Origin: Dendrophyllia cribrosa | Lineage: Eukaryota > Cnidaria > Anthozoa > Scleractinia > Dendrophylliidae | Reading direction: 5' to 3' | DNA length: 64,000 bases | NCBI GenBank assembly: GCA_024195265.1 | Contig: JAJLRJ010000004.1 | Coordinates: 33,155,285 to 33,219,284 of the forward strand | Part shown: positions 41,683 to 54,338 of the stretch, piece by piece | Layout: each line of letters starts with the position of its first letter | Position numbering within the stretch: the stretch's first letter is position 1 | Made by a program: the position numbers and the translations under genes | The notes under the pieces: generated by a model | Told to the model about the DNA's origin: nothing | The model's input: the letters and a program-made list of their open reading frames with translations, nothing else | Database searches by the model: none

Positions 41683-43011
41683 TAAAATAATTAAAATAAT
41701 AATAATTAAAATAAATGATTAATTTATTAAAATAATTGTTCATTTATCTTTGTCTGAATGAAGCGAAGCGTAATGAAACAAAAGATAAATGGTTTCTTGA
41801 ATTCCCAAGCACACGTGAATTAGTCGTGTCAGTGTGTGGTGAGATTGTGTGAAGTAAGTGTGGAAAACAAGATAGCAAGTATAAATACGATGGACAATAA
41901 ACAAGATTCATTGTGGTAACTTCAAGCGGACAGTTTTATTTTATTTTTCAATTTCGATACTCTTGTGGGACAGCTTTTTCAGTGTTATAGTTTATTTTCT
42001 GTGGTTGTGTTTTCAAAGTTCATGTAATTGTTTCAATAAATGGGCTGAGTCTTGTGTCTGCTTATCCCGCACTGCATTCTGGTTAACAGTTGTTTGGGTG
42101 CCGGGAATTCAAGAATTAAAACGTCTATGGAGTAGACATAATTTCAACACTATTATATCAGTATTTCATCTTTTACTCCTTGTTACAAGAAAATATATTT
42201 CCAGTGAAACAATAATGTAACATTCACTTTAACTTTTTGGCTGGTTATTATGGATTTTTGCACCAAGATATAATTTGGCATCACTGCTACTACAACAATG
42301 TATGTACAAAACTGTGAAAATGATTCTAACCGAAAGGTACCTAAAATCATTTAAATTAATAGCTTTCCCCAATTTCGTATTTTTTATATGAACTTTTGAC
42401 GACTGAGCTTGTCTTAGTAGCAATCTATCATTTTCTGGCAAATGCGTTGTTCATAAACAGAACAGACGAGTTTGGTGATCAAGTTGCCTTATCGATCATC
42501 ATATCTTGTTAGATTTTTTCAGCGTTTCTTCTCAGGCCTTATCATTCAAGATTTAACAGAAATACAGTATCGGCGTACAGTTGACTTCCAGTAAGAGTTG
42601 GCCCATTTACACTACATAATTTTTTTTTTCTTTTTATACTGTTGAATTGTTAAGCAAAGTGCTATGTTTCCTTGTAGATAATTTTCAATGATTCGTCATT
42701 TCAATGCCGAAAAATGCAACCCGAGAGCGATTGTACTGTGTTACGTGCTCAAACAATTTTTAGCGAATTAGGCTATTCAACGGTGGTCCATACGCTGGGT
42801 ACAGAAAAAGAGAGTTTTGCTTTACCAACGGTTGGCTTTTTCGTTGGGGCACAAAGAATTTTAAGATGCAGTTTTCGTAACAGCGGTCAGGTCTATCTCG
42901 GGTTTGAAAAATATATTTCGCTCTTTTGTTTTTTGTGTTGCAAGACTTTCATGCACTTATAATAAAACCACAATCCGTTTGATCGGATCTTTTAAATTTT
43001 TCGACTTTTAA
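41683..43011. other. Intergenic, no gene seen
   Basis: It contains a hairpin-like pair (CATTTATCTTTGT / ACAAAAGATAAATG, 41739-41797) and a clean 82-codon frame at 42714-42962 with no recognisable domain. I do not call a gene. Confidence 0.4.
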
Positions 43012-43328
43012 GGTGGATTTGCACTGTCGCGTAAACTTTTACGTGCGTAAACGCACGTAAACAATTTCCTCTGTCGCGTAATTTTTACGTGCGTTATACG
43101 TGCGGAAATAAAATAAGAGACGATGTATGCACGGCTTGCAAAAACGTAAAACGTTGAACCGTGCTCAACGTTTTACGTTTAAGGCAAGCCGTTCATACAT
43201 CGTCTCTTATTTTATTTACGCGCGTAAACTTGACGCACGTTAAAATAACGCAAAAGTGGAAATTGTTTGCGTGCGTTTTATTATCGTCCGTTTAACCCAC
43301 GTAAAAATTTTCGCGACAGCGGAATCCA
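43012..43328. mobile_element. ~317-bp MITE with nested palindrome
   Basis: Ends GGTGGATTTGCACTGTCGCG and CGCGACAGCGGAATCCAC are inverted, and ACGTGCGTAAACGCACGT units recur inside. A second near-perfect palindrome occupies 43106-43217, with arms AAATAAAATAAGAGACGATG and CATCGTCTCTTATTTTATTT. Confidence 0.75.
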
Positions 43329-45826
43329 CGACCAAGAGATTTTCGGTTCACCCGAGTGAACGCTCGTGAAGACCCGGATCAAGGCTTAAATTTAGCACAA
43401 CGCAGTTTGTTAAATTATGTCTTTTTATGTTAACAAAGCGACTTTTATGACCATTGAAAATGACTCAAGCCCGCTGCGAGACTTTAACGAACCCCTATCG
43501 CACTGCTTGATCAAACACGCGAAAACGGATCAAATTTAAACTTTATTTTTGAAAAAGTGGGACGCACTATTTCAATCAAATCAACGCAGCTGGAAACTAG
43601 GCACAATAAAGAATGTCACTACAGAAAGAAACCTTGCGGCACCTCACTGATGGAATATATATAGCTGTGTGAACTTGCCAATTTTCGACGATCTCCAAGC
43701 ATTGACTTCATTTTGAGAGATTCGTCAACACGAACCCTTGCAGCAGCCTCCCTCGCAGACAGATCTAAAACCATTCGAAATAAAGGGAAAAGCAAATGAA
43801 ATACATATCAGTTCAACTGGAAGCGATTAAATAATTTTTTGGGGGTACACGTGAATTTGAATGAAATTTTAAGTGGCTTATTATAAAAGAAGGGATAGAA
43901 GAAAGAAAATGAGTTTTGAAATACCAACAGACAGTTGATACCCAGGCAAGAGTACCCCAGGTTGCTAGTGGACTAACTTGGTATCCGTCTATTAATTATT
44001 AACTACAAATTCTAATTTTAAAACTTCACTAAATCTTCAATATTTCATATTTTTCTAAATTTTACCAATCCTTTGAGAAAAACTATTTCCTCCCAAACAT
44101 ACCCAAAAATCACCCAAATATTTACAAAACACCCCATAACATAGATTTATGTTTTAAGCATAGGGTTTTTGGTTTGCTTGAAACGTGAACGAGATATTTC
44201 CATTAAATTAAAGCCATGTCAAGTGGCGGAAAAATGGCATTCAGGTTTACCCCCGCCTTAAGCTTAACTTACCTTGCATCCATTTCTATAGATTTAAACT
44301 TTGAGTTTCGCTCGATGATTCCACAAGAGGAAACAAACCCTGCTGTCCAAGCTATGGCTAGATGTAGCGTACGAATCAGGTAAAGGTGATTTATTCGTGT
44401 TTTTCTGTCCATATTAGCCGTACAGGGACGTTTTTCCGCGACAAACGCTGAACATCGATGAAGAAGCAGCCGCCATATTTACCTCTCAGACAACCGCTGA
44501 TCAGCCTCAGTGTAGAGTTGTCTCATGTGGGGTGCCGAGGTAAGCGGGGAGAAAGTGGTTGTTCAGGAAATAATAAATTTGAATTGTGTCAGTTCAAAAA
44601 AGACGTTATACAAAGTTTTGAATCACTTACATTAATAAACCTGCCTTTGCTGAACTTGCGAAACGGTTGTGTGTTTTGTGATTCTTATAACAAATGCGGA
44701 TTGTCAATTGTCCATTCAGTTTGAATTTACGATGGTAAACGACTTCCTGTTTTATTTTCTCAACTCGGATCTAATTTTGTAATAATAATAATAATAATAA
44801 TAAATTTTTGTTGAGGATATCTATTTCACTCGAAAGTGCTTTACAGAAGAGTCCTCCTACAGATAATACTGTATACTAATACACAAGATATACCAGAGAA
44901 AATAAACAAACAAACGTCAGTAAGAGTCAACACCGCCAGCGAGGACGTGACATAACCAAGGATGTCTAAATTGTCTACGTTTTGGCCTTTTTCTCCATGT
45001 ACGCTTTCCAACGAGTGAAAAAGATGGGAAATTGCAATAAATACACCCCCTCTGTTCAGCCACCCATCTCCTGAAGGGAGATTTTGTACATAATGTCGGA
45101 AGTTCCCAATGTTTTGCGTTCATTTGATAAAGGACATCGTGTGCAAGCCGAAGCATGCAAAAGTGGTAGATTCTAACACTTCTCCCATCCTAAAAGGAGT
45201 GCTGTTGAAAAATGTCGATATTTCTCAATTTTTCACTGCCTGGACATCATTAGCCTTTCAATGCTCTCCAATGCAAGGGGAAATTTAACAATTTGTACAA
45301 CTCCTCCCTTCCAATGTGTGCGCGTTAGAATGCGCATGACATGCTGCACAGATTGCAAGCAATAAATGCAGAATATTCCTAAATGTTGTACTAGCTCTCC
45401 CTTGGGGTTAGGGGAAGGAGGTTCCAAGCCCTAAATACGAGGTTGGAGGATGGGATGTACAATACGAGTAGGAAAACGGGCTAGAACTCCATCAAATATT
45501 ATGTCACGCAAGTCGAAATTTACTTTGATACTCACTACAATAGAACGACAGGGGTCGATTATCAAAGTTTTCTTTAATTGCTTGCCGCATCTTTCCTTCT
45601 TCTATTGTCGCATCAGCACCTAAAACCTCCGGCGACTCAGTTATTGTGACATTCTGTCACGTGAAAAGTTAAATTTTAATTATTCCTAACTTCGGTTACT
45701 TTGCCTTGCAAACCGAAGCGATGCTCAGGCAAACGAACGAAAATAATATAACAAATAATGTAAGCGAAGTGATAAAATGTCTAGTCTGCACAATGGATGT
45801 TTTAGGGTGCTCGAGTGGGTTTTGAG
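43329..45826. other. Intergenic, no gene seen
   Basis: An (AAT)n tract lies at about 44780-44805. The stretch 44830-45440 looks like an old repeat (small open frames on - without recognisable domains). No host gene supported. Confidence 0.4.
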
Positions 45827-45880
45827 TAATCTCGTACCCAGATACAGTACAAGCACGAATGAGATCTGGGTACGAGATTA
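45827..45880. repeat. Hairpin with perfect 17-bp arms
   Basis: TAATCTCGTACCCAGAT and ATCTGGGTACGAGATTA separated by 20 bases. It looks like a minimal foldback or the fused ends of a MITE. Confidence 0.85.
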
Positions 45881-46080
45881 GGTTTTGGGGTGCGCGAGTG
45901 CAGACCCGACGTAGTTTGGTGCCGAAGGGCTCTCAAAAACACATCAAAAAGACGAATTTTGAGCTTGGGAAGCCTGTGTAATCTATTAATGAACACCGGT
46001 ACCTCAGTAAACGCCGAGGGCGTTTAGTAAAAACTCAACCATGTCGACCCGGAACCCGGCGTTTAATCGAGAAACTACGG

Positions 46081-46096
46081 TACCAAAGTTTAGTTT
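46081..46096 (+). pseudogene. Relic paralogue, upstream flank piece 1
   Basis: ACCAAAGTTTAGTTTAA aligns with ACCAAGTTTTAGTTTAA at 57082 in the flank of gene B exon 1. It is the first of four pieces of one ancestral sequence separated by insertions. Confidence 0.55.
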
Positions 46097-46630
46097 AATG
46101 TGCACATGAAGTAAAATTTCACTACCGTTTTTTTTAGGGTTTTATGTTGTTTATATCACCTTTATTTCATTTTCAGTCGTTTTCATCTTTTGCCCGAAGA
46201 GGATCCACTATTTCTAGCGGTTTAAAAACTCCCGCGGGGCCTGAAATTTCCGACATTTTAAGCGCGACGAAAACGGTACAAACAATGGATTTGTGACGTC
46301 ATTCGTGTGTTCGATCACAACAAAACCTGGAGGAGAAGGGAACGAACCCGGAGCTTAAATACACGTCGCTTTCAAACATATTTAATCGAAAGAATCCTTC
46401 CACAAGTTGCCAAAACTCCACTCTAAAACAAGTTACGCGCTAAGTTGTTTACACACTAATGACGTCACTAGAACCCAGGTCCTTGTCTAATATGCCCAAC
46501 TTACGTCGCTTGTTAAAATATGTTCCCGCCACTTCAAGTGACTTATTTACCCATCAAAATAATTCTTTAAACACCTATTTTCAGATTATCGGGAAAAAAA
46601 ATGGTAGTGAAATTTCACTTCATGTGTACT
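46097..46630. mobile_element. ~534-bp MITE with TTAA target duplication
   Basis: The inner ends CACATGAAGTAAAATTTCAC and GTGAAATTTCACTTCATGTG are inverted (one mismatch). TTAA lies on both sides (46093-46096, about 46631-46634). The uninterrupted site, with a single TTAA, is readable at 57095. No ORF of note. Confidence 0.7.
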
Positions 46631-47400
46631 TTAATACTTTCGTAGCTACAGCGCTGGATATGGTTGGCGAAATGGTGCAAAATTCACAAAGTTTATATTC
46701 ATTCACATTTAACGCTGTTATTTTTATTCACGAATATATTTATTCACATTCAACAACTAAGTTTTCATTCAAGAAATATATTCATTCACATTTAACGCTG
46801 TTATTATTATTCACGAATATATTCATTCACATTCAACAACTAAGTTTTCATTCAAGAAATATATTTATTCACATTTAACGACGTATTTCTTATTAACGAA
46901 TATATTCATTCACATTTACGGGATGTGTTCATTCACATTCAACGGTTTATATTCGTTCACATTCACGATCGAAATATTCATTCAACACGGTGCAATATTC
47001 ATTCAACATTTTCTGCGCACCGACTTTGCGCATCATTAGGTCCCAGCTCCCGCTCTATCATTCCTGAACACAATATGGCGGATGAAGGAAGGCCTAATGT
47101 AGGGGTAGACCAAATACCCTAAACACAAATGTTACATTGGCAGGATCTTTTTTCGGCAGCTCTCGATCTCCTACAAGAGTGCGAACGGGAATGGGACACT
47201 GCGAAAGTAGAAGTGAGAGAGAACATCCAAATAAGGCTGGAGTATCTCAGTTATAGTAGCTCTCCAGCAAGTACTGCCTATCATCAGTATCAACAGCGCA
47301 GTACTGAATGAAATACTGGGAAATATAGGTCTTTTGCATGGACAATGGATACGACACGACTCGTCAAACTGCACAAACCTTGCAGTGTATTCTGTGACCA

Positions 47401-47841
47401 CCCCTTGCAGTGTATTCTGTGACCACCCGTGAGGTCTTCCGATCTGGAAGCGTCGGGCGACCTAGGTATTCAATATCGGAGGAAGTTCTTCTGCACCTTA
47501 GATCATCGGGTTTCACTTTAGACCCCTAATGAGGTAGGCTTTTACTCAACATTCTCGTTTCATTGAATTTTGGATTGAGATTACCGGCAATTTACTGGAC
47601 AAAAAAAAAACAAGAACATTTCAAGGGAAAAAACTTTTTAGAAAATGCACATGTATGTAGCTCTAGTTCACAGCGCCAAGACCTTGCTATTTTTCACAGT
47701 TTCTTTAATAAAAGACCGTACACGTGAAACCCGACGATCTAAGGTGCAGAAGAACTTCCTCCGATATTGAATACCTAGGTCACCCGACGCTTCCAGATCG
47801 GAAGACCTCAGGGGTGGCCACAGAATACACCGTGCAAGGGG
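47401..47841. mobile_element. ~440-bp MITE inserted in the left foldback arm
   Basis: TIRs of about 110 bases: CCCCTTGCAGTGTATTCTGT... against ...ACAGAATACACCGTGCAAGGGG, continuing through GAGGTCTTCCGATCTGGAAG. The right foldback arm reads straight from CCTTGCAG into TGGCATGTACTAAAACCCG (about 50830) without it. A 24-base duplication of the left end (CTTGCAGTGTATTCTGTGAC...) precedes it. Confidence 0.75.
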
Positions 47842-48380
47842 CATGTACTAAAACCCGAAACTGACAACGAAACGAAACCACCGAAACGAAACCGCCGAAA
47901 CGAGGAATGTCGAGGAAGGCCGTAACGGTTTCTCTCTAAACGTTGTCTCGCATATAGGAGCTAAATTTTGATTTTTTTTAAATAAATCACTCGTTGGGGA
48001 GAAAACCTCTCGAGAACCAACAACAGGAACTCATAAAAGGAACTTCAGGAACTCATAAAAGGGATGTTTTATCATACTTTTTCTGCCTGCATCAGTGACT
48101 TAAAGAGTCCGTGCAGAGAACTGGTCACGCAACACTTAGATAAACATCCTGTTATTTATTTTCAATCGCCCTTCTGTAAACAAATACCCTGGGTATCAGG
48201 TATCAGAGGGTTTCTTTCGCCGCAAAATTCAAACCACGGAGGAATATATTAGCAAAGATAAAATGTATCCATGAATGTAGAATGCGTTGATGTGAGCGTT
48301 CAATATTAACCTGTCAAGAATCCATGTGATAATGTCCTTGTATTTATTACTTGCCAAGCCTGCAGCTCGAAATACATTAA

Positions 48381-50139
48381 GGTGGTTCGATACAGTTTTC
48401 TGGAGACCATACCAACATTTTTCAATCGGCTTTTAAGCGGTCTTCTCCAATTCAGATCAACGTGAAATTTTCACCACTAACTGGTTTTGAATTGAAGTTT
48501 GGCAAGATATATTTTCTGGTAAAATCGATATTACCATGACAACGATAAACAAGAAACTTAGAAATCAGTAAAAGTGAAATTTAGCGCGTTTAAGATTTCG
48601 CATTGAAAATCCCACATAGGCATCTTAAAATATGGTATATGGCATATATATTTTGCAAGAATAAAAAAATTCTGTATGTTTGAATTAAAATAAATCGCAA
48701 TAACATTTCAAACCTTACTATTTGTGTACTGGCATTAAATTGATCGAGAGATTAACACTGGTTTTGTGAAATTCCTTAATGATAATGTCAAAAAGTAGCT
48801 TGATGTTATGTTTGTAAACCTTGAAAGTTTTGTTTACTTTCTCTTTTGCGATCTTGAGAACTACCTTTTTTCCTAACATCGCATCATGTGCAATTTTTGT
48901 GTAATTTTCGATTTTAATGGCTTTTGCAAAAATCTGAGAAACGGCTCGATGGATTTTTTTAAAACATTTACTGTGCATGCTTACCGATGTGCAAAATATT
49001 ATCTGAAAGTTTCATTGGCATTGATTCACTGGAACGCCTTTAAATTTAAAGATGAAGACGACGTACGAACCGGCCGAAAAAATGGCGTTACAAATTTACC
49101 TTTTTAAGTTATTCTCAGTAATGATTTCAAATCAATGCGCACTACATTCTTCCGTGATTGAAACATTGCAATGTACGCTCGTTGATGCCAATTTCTTTGC
49201 ATCTGTTTTCTTTTGCGTTCAAAACGCCTGCTGTAAAAACGTTTTCAAAACGCAAAAGGGCATTTATTGCTCAAAATAATCCTAAAAAGAGACTTAAGGG
49301 AATCTGGAAAGTAGCAAGGAGAGTAATAAGGTACAATCATGCTCGAATATCGATAATAATAGATGCAAAGCAGATCACAACGAAAGTGTAAATCACGGAG
49401 GAATGCAGTGCGCATTGATTTGAAATCATTATTAAGCATAACTTAAAAAAATAAATTTGTAACGCCATTTTTTCGGCCGGTTCGTACGTCGTCTTCATCT
49501 TTAAATTTAAAGGCGTTCCAGTGAATCAATGCCAATGAAACTTTCAGATAATATTTTGCACATCGGTAAGCATGCACAGTGAATGTTTTAAAAAAATCCA
49601 TCGCGCCGTTTCTCAGATTTTTGCAAAACCATTAAAATCGAAAATTACCCAAAAATTGCACATGAAGCGATGTTAGGAAAAATGGTAGTTCTCAAGATCG
49701 CAAAAGAGAAAGTAAACAAAACTTTCAAGGTTTACAAACATAACATCAAGCTACTTTTTGACATTATCATTAAGTAATTTCACAAAACCAGTACACAAAT
49801 AGTAAGGTTTGAAATGTTATTGCGATTTATTTGAATTCAAACATACAGAATTTTTTTATTCTTGCAAAATATATATGCCATATACCATATTTTAAGATGC
49901 CTATGTGGGATTTTCAATGCGAAATCTTAAACGCGCTAAATTTCACTTTTGCTGATTTCTAAGTTTCTTGTTTATCGTCGTCATGGTAATATCGATTTTA
50001 CCAGAAAATATATCTTGCCAAACTTCAATTCAAAACCAGTTAGTGGTAAAAATTTCACGTTGATCTGAATTGGAGAAGGCTGCTTAAAAGCCGATTGCAA
50101 AATGTTGGTATGGTCTCCAGAAAACTGTATCGAACCACC
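48381..50139. mobile_element. 1.76-kb TTAA foldback element with ~780-bp arms
   Basis: GGTGGTTCGATACAGTTTTC at the left is the reverse complement of the right end. The arms (48381 to about 49160 and about 49391 to 50139) are nearly identical, with a ~230-base unique loop. TTAA at 48377-48380 and 50140-50143. Small open frames in the arms are mirror images with no domain. TTAA targets suggest Kolobok or piggyBac mobilisation. Confidence 0.85.
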
Positions 50140-51570
50140 TTAAGTAGCGCTCCACAAAAGAACTACGGTAAACTTCATTGTTCTGCGGCATTGGCTCTAG
50201 ATAGAATATCTTTGATTTTAAGAATAGGGTAAGAGATGATGGAAATCCACGAATTCTGATTGGCTATTTGATGCGAGGTAAGCGTGATATCGCACTCATC
50301 TCTTCGCGATCCTTGCAATATCGGTTTTTTTTTTGGCGAGAAACTTCGTGGAATTTCCTCGTCAGGTAGAGAATTTTCCTATAGAATTTAGGATGCAAGG
50401 TGACTTGGTCCCTATATACCTTAGCCTATACATCTGTCACTATAAAAGTTTTCTAATGGTCCTCCCTAAGAGTCACTATTACATTTTTTCACAATCAATG
50501 TATTAAAGGTGAACAAATCACATTATATGTTAATTTGTTTTTACGAAATGGGTAAATGAACGGGTTTCCACTCGGCTTTTAGCGCGAATTTGCGACGTCA
50601 CAAACTCGATCGACATGCTACATGTAAACCGTTCCCTATTAAGGTTTCTATATCTTTATATACTTTTAGCAACAGCTTAATTTACAAATTAAAGTAGTTC
50701 TAGACGTTTCGTTTTGGTCGTTTCTTTCGTTTCGGTGGTTTCACTTGTTTCGGTGATTTCGTTTCGTTTCGGTGATTTCGTGTCGTTTCGGTGGTTTCGC
50801 TCGTTTCGTTTCGTTGTTTCGGGTTTTAGTACATGCCACTGCAAGGTTTGTGCAGTTTGATGAGTCGTGTCGTATCCATTGTCCATGCAAAAGACCTATA
50901 TTTCCCAGTATTTCATTCAGTACTGCGCTGTTGATACTGATGATAGGCAGTACTTGCTGGAGAGCTACTATAACTGAGATACTCCAGCCTTATTTGGATG
51001 TTCTCTCTCACTTCTACTTCCACAGTGTCCCATTCCCGTTCGCACTCTTGTAGGAGATCGAGAGCTGCCGAAAAAAATCCTGCCAATGTAACACTTGTGT
51101 TTGGGGTCTTTGGTCTACCCCTACATTAGGCCTTCCTTCATCCGTCATATTGTGTTCAGGAATAATAGAGCGGGAGCTGGGACCTAATAATGCGCAAAGA
51201 CAGTGCGCAGAAAATGTTGAATGAATATTGCACCGTGTTGAATGAATATTTCGATCGTGAATGTGAACGAATATAAACCGTTGAATGTGAATGAACACAT
51301 CCCGTAAATGTGAATGAATATATTCGTGAATAAGAAATACGTCGTTAAATGTGAATAAATATATTTCTTGAATGAAAACTTAGTTGTTGAATGTGAATGA
51401 ATATATTCGTGAATAATAATAACAGCGTTAAATGTGAATGAATATATTTCTTAAATGAAAACTTAGTTGTTGAATGTGAATAAATATATTCGTGAATAAA
51501 AATAACAGCGTTAAATGTGAATGAATATAAACTTTGTGAATTTTGCACCATTTCGCCAACCATAACTGGA

Positions 51571-51648
51571 CTAGTCGGGAATCTTCCGAACTGAGAACTA
51601 CTATACGGATATCAGAGTGTTTGGATTTGCATTATTTATGCTAACTAA
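51571..51648 (+). pseudogene. Relic paralogue, upstream flank piece 3
   Basis: CTAGTCGGGAATCT, TACGGATATCAG, TTTGCATTA and CTAACTAA align in order with 57123-57210 upstream of gene B exon 1. It ends exactly at the TAA target of the next insertion. Confidence 0.75.
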
Positions 51649-52599
51649 GGGCCTGTTTACATAAGGGAGGGTGCCCCTACGTAGTAGGGTTTCCCTACCT
51701 AGTAGAGTTTCCCTTCTCCTTTGTATTACACGGTTTCTTTTACATGCGTGGTAGGGCGCCCCTAGGGGTAGGGTTTCCCTACCTCTTGGGTAGGGAAACC
51801 CTACCTAGTAGGGCCAGGTTTTGTTCAGAAAAACCCATGTGAAAGGTCAAGATAGGGTTGTCCCTAGGGGTTAGGGTTATGTTTGTGCCCTCGTGTTACT
51901 GTCGCGCAAGCGCGTGACAATTTGTAATCGAGCATGGCTTCTCGTGGGTATAAACCAGGCGAGTTTTTTTTTTTTGTCAGTTTTTTTTTATCAGATCGTC
52001 GCCATATTCTCCCTCGACAAACGTGTCTCCTTCGCACGTGCCTGAAGCGAGCTACAGCAATATCGTATTGATTTGTTGCTTGTAGGCCAATTCTCTGCAG
52101 CCGACGTCTTTCACGGATTAAATAAGTAAACATTAAACCACATAACTGGAAAGCTGCCGCTAGACACGCCAAAGAAAGGACGATCGCATTTACCGCTACA
52201 ACGTGTCTTCCCGCCATCTTGCTTAGCAACCACCCCCTTGAGTTAGCCCTCCCAGCTGGGGATAACATTTCTCATGTGAACTGGCGCTGACTTCTGACCC
52301 TACTAGGTAGGGTGCCCCTACACTGTTGAAAACAATGCATGTGAAACGGATGAATGAGGTTAGTTTCTAGAGAAACTGTGGTGCTGCGTCGGTGGGGGGA
52401 TGAAACACGAGAATTTAGTTTTATCGACTGAGTCGATAAGGTAAATTGACCACCGTAAAAAGATTCAAATAGCTGACGTTTCGAGCGCTAGCCCTTCGTC
52501 GGAGCGAATCAAGGAATTGTGGGTAGTGTGTGGTTTATATAGTAAGCGGTGGAGCTACGCTATTGGTGGAAATTTGGTGACGTGGAAAACAAATGTAGA

Positions 52600-53388
52600 T
52601 TAGTTGAATGAAAAGCGTTCGTTGATTCCGTGGGGTTTGAGAGTGCCGATTTGAAAGATGATTTTTTGTTCTAGGTTTTTACGGCTTTCTGTGTTACCCT
52701 GGTGTAAGGAAAGGCCGCAGATTGTCATGTGTTGTTTAGAATGGTTAGTAAGATTAAAATGGCGCGCGACTGGTTTGGATGCGTCTTTGTCATTTTTTTC
52801 AACGTCTCGGAGATGTTCACGAAAACGGTCGCCCAGTCTCCTCCCTGTTTCGCCAATGTATATCTTTTTGCAAAAAGTACATGTAATGCAGTAGATAACA
52901 TTTACGGAGGTGCATGTAAAACGATCAGTGATTTTAATAGATCGTTTGGGTCCTGTTATTTTGTCCGCGTTGTGAATGAAAGGACAAGTGTTACATCGTG
53001 TGCGTGTGCATTTGAAAGTTCCCGGTACATCGTCAGATTTCAGTGCGCTCGTAACTAGAAAGTTGCCTATGTTTTTGTCACGTTTGAATGAAATTAGTGG
53101 GGGTTGTGAAAAAATTCTGCCAGTTTCGGGGTCGTTTTGGAGTAATTTGAAATTTTTTAAAATGATGCTTTTGACTGTGTTGTTGTGTGGGTGGAAAGTG
53201 AGGGTGAATGGAATTCTCTCGTTCTGTTCCTTCTGTGGCGTTTGTAGTGCTGACTGTCTGTCGATCTGTTGTGCACGTTGTTGGCCCGTATTAACAACAG
53301 AGTCAGGGTACCCACGTTTCTTGAAAAACTGGCACATTTCTTCTGATTTGTTGGAAAAAGTGTGCACTACAAACCTACAGATTCCCAC
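52600..53388 (-). pseudogene. Penelope-like C-terminal region with GIY-YIG endonuclease (left copy)
   Basis: The - frame has homology from SNKSEEMCQFFKKRGYPDSV; its first ~10 residues come from across the junction. Then FTLTFHPHNNTVKSIILKNF, a Cys pair in CTRTRCNTCPF, and the GIY-YIG core [20 protein letters not shown] with [13 protein letters not shown]. It differs from the right copy at very few positions (for example DSVVNTG against DSVANTG). Confidence 0.85.
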
Positions 53389-54249
53389 AGTTATCTGTTA
53401 CATTCATCCTCACATCCATCGCACGTTAAAAACGCCATTCCGTATTCTCAATTTCTCAGACTTCGACGTCTATGTAGTGATGACTCTGATTTTTCCAACA
53501 AATCAGAAGAAATGTGCCAGTTTTTCAAGAAACGTGGGTACCCTGACTCTGTTGCTAATACGGGCCAACAACGTGCACAACAGATCGACAGACAGTCAGC
53601 ACTACAAACGCCACAGAAGGAACAGAACGAGAGAATTCCATTCACCCTCACTTTCCACCCACACAACAACACAGTCAAAAGCATCATTTTAAAAAATTTC
53701 AAATTACTCCAAAACGACCCCGAAACTGGCAGAATTTTTTCACAACCCCCACTAATTTCATTCAAACGTGACAAAAACATAGGCAACTTTCTAGTTACGA
53801 GCGCACTGAAATCTGACGATGTACCGGGAACTTTCAAATGCACACGCACACGATGTAACACTTGTCCTTTCATTCACAACGCGGACAAAATAACAGGACC
53901 CAAACGATCTATTAAAATCACTGATCGTTTTACATGCACCTCCGTAAATGTTATCTACTGCATTACATGTACTTTTTGCAAAAAGATATACATTGGCGAA
54001 ACAGGGAGGAGACTGGGCGACCGTTTTCGTGAACATCTCCGAGACGTTGAAAAAAATGACAAAGACGCATCCAAACCAGTCGCGCGCCATTTTAATCTTA
54101 CTAACCATTCTAAACAACACATGACAATCTGCGGCCTTTCCTTACACCAGGGTAACACAGAAAGCCGTAAAAACCTAGAACAAAAAATCATCTTTCAAAT
54201 CGGCACTCTCAAACCCCACGGAATCAACGAACGCTTTTCATTCAACTAA
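53362..54249 (+). pseudogene. Penelope-like C-terminal region with GIY-YIG endonuclease (right copy)
   Basis: An open frame of 295 codons: YKPTDSHSYLLHSSSHPSHV and AIPYSQFLRLRRLCSDDSDF (RT thumb region), then KKRGYPDSVANTGQQRAQQI, ISFKRDKNIGNFLVTSALKS, the CxxC linker CTRTRCNTCPFIHN, and the GIY-YIG domain from NVIYCITC through [20 protein letters not shown] to [20 protein letters not shown]. It is intact from the thumb to the stop, but the RT palm is absent, so it cannot be autonomous. It probably cut target DNA in the full element. Confidence 0.9.
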
Positions 54250-54338
54250 TCTACATTTGTTTTCCACGTCACCAAATTTCCACCAATAGCGTAGCTCCAC
54301 CGCTTACTATATAAACCACACACTACCCACAATTCCTT

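Larger units (their letters stand above)
46659..51565. mobile_element. ~4.9-kb foldback element with two further elements inside
   Basis: The outer ends TATGGTTGGCGAAATGGTGC and GCACCATTTCGCCAACCATA begin inverted arms that stay nearly identical for about 800 bases (46659 to about 47925 on the left including one insertion; 50690 to 51565 on the right). Each arm carries diverged tandem units of GTGAATGAATATATTCGTGA type and an open frame containing HWQDLFSAALDLLQECEREW. The direct repeat CTGGA flanks the element (46654-46658, 51566-51570), and the empty site with one CTGGA is at 57118-57122. Superfamily unknown; no transposase recognised. Confidence 0.7.

Noticed and set aside
42714..42962. 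82-codon frame with an acceptor-like CTTGTAG upstream
   Set aside because: No recognisable domain, no partner exon found, and it lies among MITEs.
46459..46878. 139-codon frame across MITE and foldback start
   Set aside because: It crosses an insertion boundary (46630-46659) and then reads simple tandem units (IFIHIQ); not a gene.
52658..53692. Open frames antisense to the Penelope copies
   Set aside because: Mirror-image shadows of the GIY-YIG coding region; the palindrome makes them appear on both strands.
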